Below, piece after piece: positions 36,701-47,048 of a stretch of DNA of 64,000 bases. Below the pieces are notes generated by a model, which had not been told where the DNA came from, did not search any database, and was given only the letters and a program-made list of their open reading frames with translations. Position 1 is the stretch's first letter; each line of letters begins with the position of its first letter. The translations under genes and the position numbers were made by a program. The stretch is from Sphaerolaimus hirsutus (Eukaryota; Nematoda; Chromadorea; Monhysterida; Sphaerolaimidae): contig OZ038459.1 in NCBI GenBank assembly GCA_964036195.1, positions 2,663,206 to 2,727,205 of the forward strand, read 5' to 3'.

Positions 36701-39470
36701 CATGTGGGGAGAATACGTAAAAATAAATAAGAAACGTAATAAATAAATGTATAAAGTTCAAAAAGTTATTCAATAGTTCACATCAAATTACCTCCCCCCT
36801 CGAAATACTCCAGGTCTGACTGACCTTATTCCTGAAACTGAAAAAATATTGTACCCCTCGAGTTACCCCCCCTCAAAATTTGCACCCTGAAAAAATAAAC
36901 CCCCTGCGGTATTTCGGGGAAATACGGTCATCGTTCAAATAAGTAATAGAATAAGTTATTTTGAAGGCTCAATGGCCCCACACACACTAGTTGACATCGA
37001 CACCAAATATCAACTGGTTCCGTTCCCAATCCCAAGCTTGCATTTGAACCGTCGTTCGTTGGCTCTTCATCAAGCTTTCAATTGGGCTCAGAACCAGTTG
37101 ACATTTGGTCTCAATGTCAACTAGTGTTTGTGAGCCCAAGGGGGGAGGCACCCCCCATACCCCCACCCCCCAATCACACCCATTTACCCCCCCCCCCCTC
37201 AGGAGGAGCGCCTCTCAAACGCGCACAAGAACGGCGCTCTACTGGAAGAGCTCGACGAGGTCGACCTGGACGACGAGGCCGACTTCGAGTGCTGCGCCGA
37301 CGACGAGTGCAGCTCGAGCGCCAAGAGCGGCAGCGGGCGTAGGAGGAGGGACATGGAGGAGATGGAGAAGGTGGGTTGGGGGGGGGGGTGGAGAGTGCCC
37401 TGGAAAATGGCGAATGTCATGTAAAATGCCCTGTGAAATGGCACATGTTGTGTAAAATGCCCTGAGAGATGGCAAATGTTGTGTGAAATGCCCTGTGAAA
37501 TTTTAGATGTCTTGTAAAATGCTGTGTGAAATTTGAAATGTCCTGTGAAATGAGAAATGTCATGTAAATTGTCAAAAGTCATGTAAAATGAACATGGATT
37601 TTACAGACATAACTTTTGACACTGGATGTCATTTGACATTTTCCAGGGCATTTTACTTGATTTTTGACACATTGCATCTTCATGACATTGGCCATATTCC
37701 AGGACATTTTACATGACTTTTGACACTTAACATGACTTTTGCCTTTTTCTAATGTATTTTACATGACCTTTGACACTTTACATGACAGTTGCCATTTTAT
37801 ATAACAGTTGCCATTTTACATGACATTTGCCATTTACCAGCGCATTTTACATGCCATAAACACTTAGTCACTGGACACTTTCACCCAGGACGACACCAAA
37901 GCGTCACACGCGGCCGCCGCTGCAGCCGCCGCCGCGGCCATTTGCGTCCGGACGGATTTGATCGGAGAATTGGGCAGCACGTCCAGCGGCGCCGATACCC
38001 CCAGTCCGGGTGGCGATTCGGTTAATGACGCCGTGTTTTATGAGAGGTGTCAAAATGTGAGTTTGAGGTTTTGGGTGCTGGTTTTAGGGTGTTGCTCTGT
38101 GTTTACATTAATAAACGTACTTCCCCCGGAAAACGTAAAATTGAGTAATTTTTATAAATTTTGCCGCTCAAATGACTAATTCTCATATCCTTTTGCACAT
38201 TTTAACCTTCAAAATAACTATTCGATATGCATTTGGCTTATTTTAAGTAATTTTTGTTTAGGGTAATTTTCCCATATTTTCAGCTTTTTCTCCATTCTAT
38301 GCCTTGAAATAGTCTATCGAAATTCTCTATGAAATACGTTTTCTATACTCATGTACTCAGAAAAAGTATACCTAAACACGAGTACAGGTACTGTATCAAG
38401 AGGAAATTTTTACGTAAAATCAGTACTCGATTATACGTATTTTTCGAGTAAACGTAAATACGTTCCAACGACTTTTTTATGTTAAGGTAGGCACAATCTA
38501 CAACCCCCCACCCAACCCCCCCCCCCCCCCCTCAGGGCTCGCCCATGCTCCTGCACGTGGACCTGGAGATCGGCAACGACCTGGACCGGCTCCGCCTGGC
38601 CTGCTGCAGCGGCGACAACAACAGCAGCGCCGGCGGCAGCGCCCCAGTCGCCCGGCGGCACACGGCCGACACCGACTGCAACTCGGTCGCCAGCGACAAT
38701 TGCAGTTTCGACTCGGCTTATCACGATAAGAGCAGCACTGATACTGATAATGGCAATGGGGTGGGCAGGGATGGGGCGATTGTGGGGGGTGTGAAGCATA
38801 GGTGGGTTTTTTGGTGTGTTTTTTATTGTTATTTTTTGTGGTTTTACTTGGACGTGTGCCAAGAAGACTGACTGGAATACTTTTTTTGGTATTTCTGTAC
38901 GCGTACATTTGGATCAACCAACTTTTCACGATACACATAAAATATTTCAGCGGGGTTGTCGCCAATATAAATGACAGTAACGGCTAGGAATGGCACTTGA
39001 TTTTTTGCGTAATTTTTTGATTTCTCAGCGCATCTCAACCCCTCGTGTTTGCATTGACAATTCCCAATAATTTTCCAAACACTAGTTGAAAATTCCGAAC
39101 TAGTGTTTGGAAAATAAATTTGAAATTGAAACGTTGACAATGTGGGCTATTGGCGGGGCGGGGGGGCTCGGCACCGCAAATATCTTTGATTGTGCCGGTG
39201 CGCCGCCTCCCCATAGGGCAGATGAATAAATGCGCTGGGTGCCGATTTTTTTTACATATTTTTTTATTGAATCTGATTTTTCGAACAATAGTAGCACCCT
39301 CCACCTAAAACACACTCTTTATAACCATTTTACTCTCCCATAAAACTACCTGAATTCCCCACAGTAAACCCGTTCCCGTTACACTTGGCCCGTTGCCAAC
39401 TGCGAACCAGAACGACGATGACCTAAAAGCTGAAGATTCTACTCCGTCTGGCTTCATCATGTCGTTATGA
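33707..39470 (+). CDS. FAM43: FAM43-like PTB/PID-domain protein, complete nine-exon gene
   Basis: Joined coding exons are 33707-33749, 34175-34344, 34685-34785, 34981-35232, 35830-35938, 37203-37370, 37889-38056, 38536-38801 and 39365-39470. They total 1383 nt, or 460 residues plus TGA. All introns are GT-AG and every junction keeps the frame. A phosphotyrosine-binding (PTB/PID) fold spans about residues 30-170, with YLGNVVTVLAKGDDC, FSWVYKHE and LRCHAVLL, followed by RSKSAPKLGSI near residues 206-217. From memory these match the vertebrate FAM43A/B signatures YLGN, FAWVYRHE, LRCHAVL and RSRSAPKLGSI. The tail is acidic, then low-complexity (alanine run, serine and asparagine). Length is close to vertebrate FAM43A, just over 400 residues. 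PTB domains bind peptide motifs on partner proteins, but the cellular role of the family is poorly known. A G-rich minisatellite ends about 650 bp upstream. The family call is strong; exon 1 is the least certain part. Confidence 0.88.
33750..34174 (+). other. FAM43-like intron 1
   Basis: A 425-bp GT-AG intron (GTGACA to CCCCAG), phase 1. It is rich in AGAAGTGAAAAGT-type purine motifs, contains no recognisable element, and ends in a C-run/A-run next to the acceptor. Confidence 0.55.
34175..34344 (+). CDS. FAM43: FAM43-like exon 2, start of PTB domain
   Basis: Encodes residues 15-71, including LLSWPFNRAKRRRGMYVV and the diagnostic YLGNVVTVLAKGDDC. The acceptor is CTAACCCCAG and the donor is CAG|GTGGGT (phase 0). 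The basic KRRR cluster just before the PTB fold resembles the RSKRKK stretch that I recall at the same place in FAM43A. The following intron starts in a G-rich stretch. Confidence 0.88.
34345..34684 (+). other. FAM43-like intron 2
   Basis: A 340-bp intron, phase 0. Its first part (GGGGGTACCCCC, then AGCTATCTGGCTATTTGT and TTGGCTACTATCCTC) resembles interior words of the hAT-5 element at 22134-22910, so a degraded copy of that family probably sits here. Confidence 0.5.
34685..34785 (+). CDS. FAM43: FAM43-like exon 3, PTB middle strands
   Basis: Encodes residues 72-105 (RMRLTITRQGLKAE and LTEYWAD). This corresponds to the KLTVSAQGI strands of the PTB fold as I recall them from FAM43A. It starts in phase 0 after ATCGCAG and ends GAC AG|GTGCCAG in phase 2. 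The donor GT is the first two bases of a family A element that forms the whole next intron. Confidence 0.86.
34786..34980 (+). mobile_element. Family A element forming FAM43-like intron 3 (introner-like)
   Basis: The 195-bp intron is entirely one inverted-repeat element. It starts GTGCCAGTCTCAGACCCTG and ends TTCTGGGACTGCCCCCAG. The reverse complement of the 3' end (GGGGGCAGTCCCAGAACCTG) pairs with the 5' end, and the arms continue through TAAAATGCC. The interior forms a second hairpin around CGTACGTTTGCC. The donor GT and acceptor AG are the outermost bases of the element. Exon homology on both sides fixes the splice sites independently. AG stands at the end of the upstream exon and again at the intron end, compatible with a very short target duplication but not proof of one. 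Confidence 0.85.
34981..35232 (+). CDS. FAM43: FAM43-like exon 4, PTB C-terminal half
   Basis: Encodes residues 106-188 plus a split arginine. It contains ITYCVAPPTYPKLFSW, VYKHEGRKMRPELRCHAVLL and a helical segment LVDYLQSALAEYRREK, as expected for the last strands and C-terminal helix of a PTB domain. The acceptor CTGCCCCCAG is the terminus of the family A element in the preceding intron. The donor is CCTAG|GTGAGT (phase 2). Confidence 0.9.
35233..35829 (+). other. FAM43-like intron 4
   Basis: A 597-bp AT-rich intron (GTGAGT to ACAG), phase 2. No family A, C or hAT terminus was recognised in it. Confidence 0.6.
35830..35938 (+). CDS. FAM43: FAM43-like exon 5, SAPKLGSI motif
   Basis: Encodes residues 190-225. 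The stretch RPVSRSKSAPKLGSINED is the second conserved FAM43 signature. The acceptor is TGTACAG and the donor is GAAGAG|GTTCGT (phase 0). A strong-looking GTAAGT lies inside the exon at 35875-35880, upstream of the conserved motif, so it is probably not the normal donor but could give a truncated alternative product. Confidence 0.85.
35939..37202 (+). other. FAM43-like intron 5 with repeat insertions
   Basis: A 1264-bp intron, phase 0. It holds a degraded family C stretch (about 36790-36930, CTCGAAATACTCC to GGTATTTCGGGGAAATACGG) and a CACTAGTTGACA-family element (about 36978-37135). The last 60 bases before the acceptor are almost all C. Confidence 0.6.
37203..37370 (+). CDS. FAM43: FAM43-like exon 6, acidic region
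   Basis: A 56-codon, phase 0-0 exon: ALLEELDEVDLDDEADFECC and an SSSAKSGSGRRRRD linker ending MEEMEK. Codons are GC-rich (GAC, GAG, AGC), unlike the flanking DNA. The acceptor tract is almost pure C, ending CCCTCAG, and the donor AAG|GTGGGTTGGG runs into a G tract. FAM43A also has an acidic C-terminal half, but this stretch is too biased to align by eye. Confidence 0.75.
37371..37888 (+). repeat. FAM43-like intron 6, mostly family A arm sequence
   Basis: A 518-bp intron, phase 0. From about 37397 to 37862 it consists of family A words in opposite orientations: TGTAAAATGCCCTGTGAAAT on the left half and CATTTTACATGACTTTTGAC on the right. The outer 26 bases on each side do not match the element termini. 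Either the element sits inside an older intron or the ends have diverged. Confidence 0.65.
37889..38056 (+). CDS. FAM43: FAM43-like exon 7, alanine run
   Basis: A 56-codon, phase 0-0 exon with a ten-alanine run followed by ICVRTDLIGELGSTSSG and GDSVNDAVFYERCQN. The acceptor is TTCACCCAG and the donor is AAT|GTGAGT. The alanine run is encoded by mixed GCC, GCT, GCA and GCG codons. DLIGELG recalls the LISDLGELSF segment that I remember from FAM43A, supporting the frame. Confidence 0.75.
38057..38535 (+). other. FAM43-like intron 7 with partial hAT-3 element
   Basis: A 479-bp intron, phase 0. Bases 38326-38480 carry the TACGTTTTC and GTAAACGTAAATACG words of the hAT-3 family, but no complete pair of termini. 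The intron ends in a C tract before CTCAG. Confidence 0.55.
38536..38801 (+). CDS. FAM43: FAM43-like exon 8, Ser/Asp/Asn-rich tail
   Basis: Encodes residues 338-425 plus a split serine: PMLLHVDLEIGNDLDRLR, a serine/glycine linker, then CNSVASDNCSFDSAYHDKSS. The acceptor is CCCTCAG preceded by a C run and the donor is CATAG|GTGGGT (phase 2). There is no recognisable domain. Codon bias and phase continuity with exon 9 support coding. Confidence 0.72.
38802..39364 (+). other. FAM43-like intron 8 with a short palindrome
   Basis: A 563-bp intron, phase 2. At 39072-39115 it has a small inverted repeat (TTTTCCAAACACTAGTTG against its complement) carrying the CACTAGTTG terminus found elsewhere in the window. 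The rest is unassigned. Confidence 0.55.
39365..39470 (+). CDS. FAM43: FAM43-like exon 9, terminal
   Basis: Completes the split serine codon and encodes KPVPVTLGPLPTANQNDDD, LKAEDSTPSGFIMSL and TGA. The acceptor is TCCCCACAG. The protein therefore ends at residue 460. The phase match and immediate stop make it a convincing last exon, although the sequence itself has no recognisable domain. Confidence 0.7.
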
Positions 39471-40145
39471 CCGGGTCATTTAAAAAAGTGACATTGATAA
39501 AAAAGTCATTTTTGTATAGAGTTACTAAATTGTATTTCTATTTCAAGCTGTGATGCTTACGCGGACCTTTGAATGTTTTTTAGTTTGTTTGCAGATGTGT
39601 TTCAATATTTCAACGTGTTGTCGATATAGTTTCTCGTTTCTCTACATTTCCCAGTGTCAATGATGGAAAAAGTTATGAAATCGTTGAATAAGAAAAAAAA
39701 TAGATTTGAAAAACCCCTTCTAAAAGCGGTGGCCGTTAGATGATTAGTTCAAATTTTTCAAGAAATTATACCAAACAAAATGGGAGTATAATACGATATA
39801 GGTACTTTTTTGGATGACACTTAAAAAACATTTGTAAAGTTTCATTATTGGCACTTTTCTTCACTTTCTACAAGATGTGGGCTTTTTCAGCCGGCGGACA
39901 CTAACTTTCAAGGGACCACCGGCGCAGAAACAATTATAAAACGATTATTATGACTACTTCCTTCGACTTTTCGTTCATTCTCACTTTTTCCGCGTCTTTT
40001 TTATGATAAAAATTACATAATTATCCGCAGAAATGGGACTGTGTCCGTGTCCCAACTATTAGAACTATTGAAGAATGGCGTAAGTTTTGAGTCCGCTTTT
40101 GTGCACAATTCAATGGTGCGTTGTCAGTTGCGCGTGAATTTGACA
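39471..40145 (+). other. Presumed 3' UTR and downstream flank of FAM43-like gene
   Basis: AT-rich sequence after the stop codon with no gene or known repeat. I found no clean AATAAA, so the polyadenylation site is not placed. Confidence 0.35.
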
Positions 40146-40494
40146 TACCGTATTTACTCGAGTAACTTCCCCGGGGAGTTATTTTGTTGTCAGATATTTT
40201 TGAGGGGGGGCTATTAAAGGGGGGGGTATTCAAGTATGGCAATTATTTTTTGGGAAAATATTCAACCATGTGTCTATCATACATTATGTGCTGTGCCCTT
40301 TAGTAGTGCACATTGTAAATATTGTATATTTGCACACCGGATGTGCACCATTTGCATTCCATGAAAATTGCATTCTTTTGCTCGGTCTGGCTTCATCAAT
40401 TGTTTTTAAAGATATCTGCATTGTGCATAATCTTTCTTCTATCGGGGGGGGGGGGTGTATTCAAGTGGTGGGAATTATTTGAGTAAATACGGTA
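40146..40494. mobile_element. Family C-type element (ACTCGAGTAACTTCC)
   Basis: Starts TACCGTATTTACTCGAGTAA and ends TTTGAGTAAATACGGTA. Confidence 0.8.
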
Positions 40495-40874
40495 TTTATG
40501 TACATAATGTAAGTTGACTGTTTCACTGCTTCACTTAAATACTTTGCATGATTTGTCCCTGATTTCATAATTCGCTTATACTGAACTTTCTTCCAAAACC
40601 GTGACATAGCTTTTTCTGTTTTTTTTTTGTTTTTGGATGTACCGTATGTTCTCTGTTATTTGGTCGGCCGAAAAATAAGAAGTGCTGAAATGAACTCTTG
40701 AAATTGGGTGCTCCATTTTTCAGAGAAGATACGGTATTCGAGTTTTTCAGCTAACTTTGACAGTGTAGAAAAATTTAAAAAACTCTTGGAGTGATATTTC
40801 TTCACCGATCTTTTGATGAAACATAGTAGCAACAGAATATCTGAATATACTAAATACTAAAATATGGGATATAC

Positions 40875-40974
40875 TACCGGATTTGCTCGAAATACCCCCC
40901 TCTCGTCTAACATCCCCTCAAAATTTCTACCCTGAAAAAATAAACACCCCGGGGGTAATTCGAGGAAATACGGT
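40875..40974. mobile_element. Minimal 100-bp family C element
   Basis: Starts TACCGGATTTGCTCGAAATA and ends AATTCGAGGAAATACGGTA, with almost no interior. 40495-40874 is unassigned. Confidence 0.75.
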
Positions 40975-41070
40975 AAATACTAAATACATTACATTTCCTA
41001 CGATAAGAACGATTTTGACAAAGATAAATATTTTCACCAAAGGTTTTGGATGGATACGCATGTTTAAGTA

Positions 41071-41627
41071 CCGGGTGGCCCACGCCAGGCGCACGGTTTT
41101 GATTGGCCCCAACACATCAATTTTGAATGAAAACCGCTCGAATTTCGTATGGGGGTAAATAAATGTACCCCATTTGTTGTGTTAAGTGCACGGTTTCATA
41201 TCGCAAGATTTCGTGTCAGAACGTGAAAGAGTTTCATATTTACGTTTTTGAATGTGTCCCATTGTAGATGGTCATGTGGAGTGACGTTTTTTTTGCATAC
41301 GATGTGATAAATGTGAAAATTTAGTGATATTAATGTGTGTGCTTAACATACTAAATAGGGTACATTTATCTACTGTCATGCCAAATTTAGACTATTTTTA
41401 TGAATAATTGGTACTTTGGTAGACGATTGCCTGACATGTACCACGCTCAAATACGTATAAAACTTTGCTTCACGTTCCGACATGAATTTTTGTGATGTGG
41501 AACCGTGCACTTAACACAACAAATGGGGTACATTTATCTACCCATGTACCAAATTTAAGTAGTTTTCATTCAAAATTGACGTGTTGGGAGCCAATTGAAA
41601 CCGTGCGCCTGACGTGGGCCACCCTGT
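41071..41627. mobile_element. Mariner-like palindromic element, TA flanks
   Basis: CCGGGTGGCCCACGCCAGGC pairs with CTGACGTGGGCCACCCTG, and TA stands directly outside both ends. Long arms include GTGTTAAGTGCACGGTTTCA and GGGGTACATTTATCTACC. The GGTGGCCCA-type end and TA target fit Tc1/mariner. 41628-42201 holds a truncated family C copy (41803-41892). Confidence 0.78.
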
Positions 41628-42201
41628 ATATGTAGCCCATGCTCAAATAGCGTAGGCAGAAATCACTCCCACAAGAATTTATTTCTCCCGCTTGAACACA
41701 TTCGCCCCATCAGATTTGTACTTGTCATAATTAAGTTTCAGATTTTGACACTTGAAATAACACTAAAAATCTGAGCCAAGAAATCGACAAGACCGTTTGA
41801 ATACCGTATTGCCTTGAAATATCCCCCTCGAATTACCCCCACACCCCGAAAATTTGCACCCTGAAAAGTAAACCCCCTGGGGGTATTTCGAGGCACCTGC
41901 TTGGATAAGTTCGCCGCGCGTATGCATCTATATTTTGCGGTTTCTATAACTGTATAAAACACTTAATACATACATAGTAATACATAGTATACCGTAATTT
42001 TCCGGACTCATTTTTGTGAAACATTTTCATTTCGGCTGGGATTGAGAATTTGACGATCGGATATTTTTATTCCGTCTCATTTAAGTGAACAGTATTTCTT
42101 TTGAAGGAACGTTTTCAGCGACACTTAATCGGCACTTTGTTGTGGTTTTAAGTGGTATAATGTGTTCTTTTGTATTTTGCATCATTGAGTATAAATATGT
42201 A

Positions 42202-42475
42202 TAACGTATTTGCTTGAATAATCCCCTTGAATTATCCCCCCGTGTAACACGAGTGGGGAAAAAAGTAATTGCTTCCCGGGAATAATTCCCCCTTGTTATT
42301 GTGTTAATCAAATTTGGAATATTTTGTGGAATGAGTTCACAGAAACATGTGCTTGAGAATTTTGACGAAATGATAATCCCCCCCCCTTGTTGAAGCCCCC
42401 CCCCCCCCCTCGAATAATTCCCCACCATAAATACTGATGAAAAATGGTCGAAACGTGCTTCGAGCAAATACGGTA
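42202..42475. mobile_element. Family C-type element (TTGCTTGAATAATCC)
   Basis: Starts TAACGTATTTGCTTGAATAA and ends TTCGAGCAAATACGGTA. Confidence 0.72.
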
Positions 42476-42777
42476 TACCAAACCCGCGAAATCGGTGTTT
42501 TTTGTGTTGTCTGGACATGGTACTTTTTATTGTTTGCTTCGCAATCATACATATCGTTTAAATCCGTAAATATGTAAATTGTTTCGTTGTTGAAGTCCGC
42601 CGGCAGCATTGTGTCTCGAAGCCCGATCAAAATACGTTTCTAATTTAATTTTTCTACTTAGAATGGCATTTAGTTGACAGTTGACACTGGGGTGTCAACT
42701 GGGCCGGTTCCGCAAGCGGCAAAGTTAAAACCAAAGAAAAAGGACAAATGGTGAGTAAAGAGGCACCTGGTTTCGAT

Positions 42778-43047
42778 GGCCCTACACACACTAGTTGACA
42801 ACGACACCGAATGTCAACTGGTTCCCATCCCAATTCAAAGCTTGCTGATGTGTAACACGACGCATTATTGTAAATATACCCATAAATTATGCCGGCCTTG
42901 TAACATTCATTCGACACCTTTGCATGTGAACACGTTCGTTGGCGCGCCATGAAGCTTTGAATTTGGATGGTACCAGTTGACATTTGGTATCGTTCTCAAC
43001 TTGTGCGTAATCAGTTGACACCCTACCTATTTGTCAACTAAATAGTG
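42778..43047. mobile_element. CACTAGTTGACA-family element
   Basis: Left CTACACACACTAGTTGACAA; inside ATGTCAACTGGTTCCCATCC pairs with GGATGGTACCAGTTGACAT. Further TTTAGTTGACA / TGTCAACTAAA words stand outside on both sides (42670 and 43032), suggesting a second copy around it. Confidence 0.65.
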
Positions 43048-43429
43048 TGCTTAATGCCAATAAGTCAAAACAACAGAAATCCGGACACACATGCGCCCCC
43101 CGGGTGTAACTGGGGTTACAATTCATACATTTTTAATCAAAAAATTTCGCCCATTAGAAACAAGAGTGCTCGCTGCCATACAAATACCGTTTGGACATTG
43201 TTTACCGTGTTTTACGCGTGTGTGAAAGACTTTTTTTTCGACACAAATCTCGAGTTGTTTATTTTGCCTTGCTTGTTGTCGAGTATGTTTATGATGAATT
43301 TTTTTATAAATCGTGTCTCGTAAAGAGTAAATATTTGGAAACTAAAATTTGTTTCATGTGTTCCATGCCCATGTCAGTAAACGATCGAAAAAGTTTACAA
43401 TTAGGTAGTTGTTCTATTCGGGTGGAAAA

Positions 43430-43700
43430 GACCATACACACACTAGTTGACACCGGCATGTCAACTGGTGGGTCCCATCCCAATTCAAAGCTTGCTGACT
43501 CTTAACATACACATATTTGTGTATTTTACACATACTTCATGCCGGCCTTGTAAATATATCGCATATGCTGCAACATTTTTTAACACTACAGCTTCATTTG
43601 CAACATGATCAAACACTTTTACACCTGAACATCGTTCGTCGGCTCGTGAGCAAATCCTGAATTGGGATCGGGACCACCTGACGTGTGGTTGTCTGTGTAG
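43430..43700. mobile_element. CACTAGTTGACA-family element
   Basis: Left TACACACACTAGTTGACACC and CCCATCCCAATTCAAAGCTT; right GAATTGGGATCGGGACCACC. 43701-44150 is unassigned. Confidence 0.6.
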
Positions 43701-44154
43701 GGGGCAAAGGGTGCATTTTTAAATGAAAATTAGAGTTATCTTTTTTGCGAATTTTCAAAAGTGAGGAAACTCGTTTTTTTTAAATTGAATATTCGGTTAA
43801 ATATGGTCTGAAAACTCATTTCTAGATTTACGTCGCCTCTGAATTGTTTGACTTAAAATAAATGACCATAATGCACTTTTGAGGTCGTTTCTATTGGGAA
43901 CTTCTTTACCCAGCGGACACACCCGAATGCTTAACGGAACGGAATATACTTCTCAAATAAATACATTCCCAATTGTTTTCTCGCAATTATTTCATTCTTA
44001 CATCTACTTTAGTAAAAGGGCAAAACGATAAAAGAAATTTTTTGTACAAATTACTTGCAAATTTCTATTTTTTATTCACATGCGTCGTAGGGAGTCATTG
44101 TGCAGCATGGGCAGCGTCGTAAATACAGCTTAACAAGTGACTGGCACTCAACTG

Positions 44155-45055
44155 CAGAGTTGATATTGGGTATTTACGTTTACTCTGGAATACGCGTAAA
44201 ACTGCGTACTGATTAAATACTCGTGGGTACAATACTCTAATTGTATCAGTAGTTATAAAAGTATTTTTCTTCGTGAAAACATAAAATCTAGGTAGTATTT
44301 TTATGGGTATATTGGGATCTGTAAGTAATGCTACACAATCACCACAATTTGAGTGCAGAAATACATATACCGTACTTCCTCGAAATACCCCCCGCAAAAT
44401 GGACACTGAATTTATTACCCACCCCCTCGAAATACCCCCCCCCCAATTGTATGTAAAGGGAACATACATGACAAAAGCTACCGTTTGTGATCCGGACGAT
44501 GCAGAACAGACGTTAGAAACAATGACTGTTACGTTAGAACCTATTTTACACCATTTACATAATTATGTAAGTCTATAGACTCTTATGCATGGTGCTTTTT
44601 GTTGCATTTTTCGACGTCGGCGTACGTTACAAACAACATTTTAGTACCGGGCGTTCAAAAAAATTCTGACGAAATAATAAGCCCCCCTCGAAATACCCCC
44701 CCCCCCTCAAAATTCTCACTCTGAAACAATCACTCCCAGGGGGTATTTTGAGGAAATCGGTATTCATTTATGCTCGCATTTTTAGACAGAAATAAATGTG
44801 AAAATGTGTAAGAATGTGGGCATATGTGGTCACTTTACGGTTTGTGTCCATCCTTGAATATTCTGAGATACTGTGACCTAGAGTACCGAGATACTAGAGT
44901 ACCCAACTGTACGCGTACCTTTTTTGTGAGTACTGGGTACACCGGTACTCATGAAAAGTTACGCGTACAGTTGGGTTCTGGTACAAAAAAGTACTGTACC
45001 CATGAGTATTTACTCAGTACGCAAAGATAAATATCCATTGCCAATAACAACTCTG
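44155..45055. mobile_element. hAT-3 element with nested family C2
   Basis: Starts CAGAGTTGATATTGGGTATT and ends GCCAATAACAACTCTG. It contains the C2 element 44368-44762 (TACCGTACTTCCTCGAAATA to TTGAGGAAATCGGTA). I could not read a target duplication. Confidence 0.65.
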
Positions 45056-45460
45056 CCTTCAATCCGAAATATACACATCATATCAATAGGTTGGCCGCGA
45101 CAATACGTAATAGCAGAATGATTACATTAAATATAATTGCTTACTCGCCCGTTAGCTAAATATACCTGAAGTTAATTCGTATGGATATATTTAATTCTCT
45201 GCTAGTGTAAATGTACTTGGAAATTCTAATACTAATAATAAAATGTTTAATTTATTGTGGTATTCATTTTTGGATACTTATTTCGGCCCGGCTAATTAAA
45301 AGTGACATTTTTAGATTTAACGTTTCGTTTCCATTTACTGACAAAGGCCTAAATCAAACAATAAAATTAAGCATTATACATAAAAACACGACAGTGCTGC
45401 TTAGTTAATGAATTTCTGAGTTTCCGATTCACATTCTGAATTTTTTTTTGTCCGATTTCG

Positions 45461-45675
45461 GTATGTAAAAGCGCCATGGCGCTTGGCGCTATTCTGCTCT
45501 GGTGCCACTCCCGGACTAGTGATGTAAAAGCGCCGTGGCGCTGGCGCTTGGCGCTAGCGCCAAAGCAAAAAGCGCCATGGCGCTTTTTTGCTGTTGCGCC
45601 ATTGGCGCTTGGCGCTGTGCTATTGAAAAGCGCCATGGCGCTTTTGACGCTTTAAAAAGCGCCAAAAAGCGCCAA
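45461..45675. mobile_element. Degenerate hAT-1 (GCGCC) sequence
   Basis: TAGTGATGTAAAAGCGCC at 45518 plus GGCGCTTGGCGC words on both sides; termini do not pair cleanly. Confidence 0.55.
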
Positions 45676-45849
45676 TAAGTTAAAAAAATATCTTATTATT
45701 TTATTCAAAAATACCTTGTGGGTAGAATTTACATAAGCAAATGTGCTACTGTAAGTTTATCGCAGGAAAAACAAATCCTCTTATCGCCTATTTTTTAAAT
45801 GATGTCTCTGCAATTGCAAGAATATTCAACATTTTTGCCATATAAAGGC

Positions 45850-46160
45850 TCCACACGCACTATTTGTCAATGACACCCGATGTCAACCTGTTCCCATTCC
45901 AATTCAAAGTTTGCTGACAAGCCGACAAACGGTGTTCAAATGCAGAGTGTTGCATTAAAAATGTTGCAAATGAAGTTGGCTTAAAATGTTGAAAAAAATA
46001 TGGTATTTATGTGCGAATCGCGGTGCGATGTACAAGGCCGGCTTGAAGTATAAATATGTGAATACAATAATTTGTAGTGTTACTCGTGAGCAAGCTTTGA
46101 ATTGGGATCGGAACCAGTGGACATTGTGTGTCATTGTCGACTAGTGGTGTGTGCAAGGCC
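45850..46160. mobile_element. CACTAGTTGACA-family element, diverged
   Basis: CACACGCACTATTTGTCAAT and CCATTCCAATTCAAAGTTTG on the left; CTTTGAATTGGGATCGGAAC and CGACTAGTGGTGTGTGC on the right. Confidence 0.6.
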
Positions 46161-46254
46161 AATCCGACTGTGTAGCCCACACAGAAGATGAATGTATCCC
46201 ACCAAATTGGGAGGGGGGGTGTGGTGATGCGTCAGCCGAGGGAGGCCGCACATG

Positions 46255-46475
46255 GGGGCAGTCCCAAGCCCTGTAAAGTGTAAAGTAAAGTGTCAAATGT
46301 AAAGTCAAATGCAAAGTAAAGTGTCAATCAAAACAAAAAAGAAAAGATTTTATTACTGAACTTTGCATGACAATTGACAGTTTACTTTGCATTTGACTTT
46401 ACATTTGACACTTTACTTTACATTTGACACTTTACTTTACACTTTACAGGGCTTGGGATTGGCACCTGACCCACT
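46255..46475. mobile_element. Family A1 element (intergenic)
   Basis: Starts GGGGGCAGTCCCAAGCCCTG and ends GGGCTTGGGATTGGCACCTG. About 55 bp to its right are also shared with the inverted copy near 50565-50850. 46480-47040 is unassigned apart from TGAATCTCACATGCCC repeats at 46625-46800. Confidence 0.85.
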
Positions 46476-47048
46476 CATAATAGCTGACCGACAAAAATGC
46501 GGAAATACACATGTAAAAATGAAAATGAAATAGGTATACAGTGTCCATGAAACTCTAAGCTTTTTTCCACGTTAACCCAAAATGCCTACAGTAAAAAAGA
46601 GTGTGGTCATTCTAACATATTGTGGAATCACACATATTGTGGAATCTCACATGCCGCATGGTGACGTTAACATAATGTGGAATCTCACATGCCCAAAGGT
46701 TAATTTCACATCCCAAATGTGAATTTCACATGTCCAAAGGTGAATCTCACATGCCCAGCGTGAAATACACTGCCCATGGCCAAACGTGAATCTTTCATGC
46801 CAGCCCAGCCCATGCCATCTCTGCAGCGTTTGTCACAGCTTTGTATAATAAAACCATAACATAAACACATTAATAAAAAGGTGTGAATAAGTTTTAGTAC
46901 AACAAAGATCCAATGAAAAATTCAATGCAAGAAATGCAAAAATGCCATAAACAAGTAAGTTTAAAACAAAAATAAGTAAACGACTGCAGATTTTAAAATC
47001 TGCTGGCTTAAATTGATCGCAAAGGTAATTGCTGTTTTCCCTTGAAGG

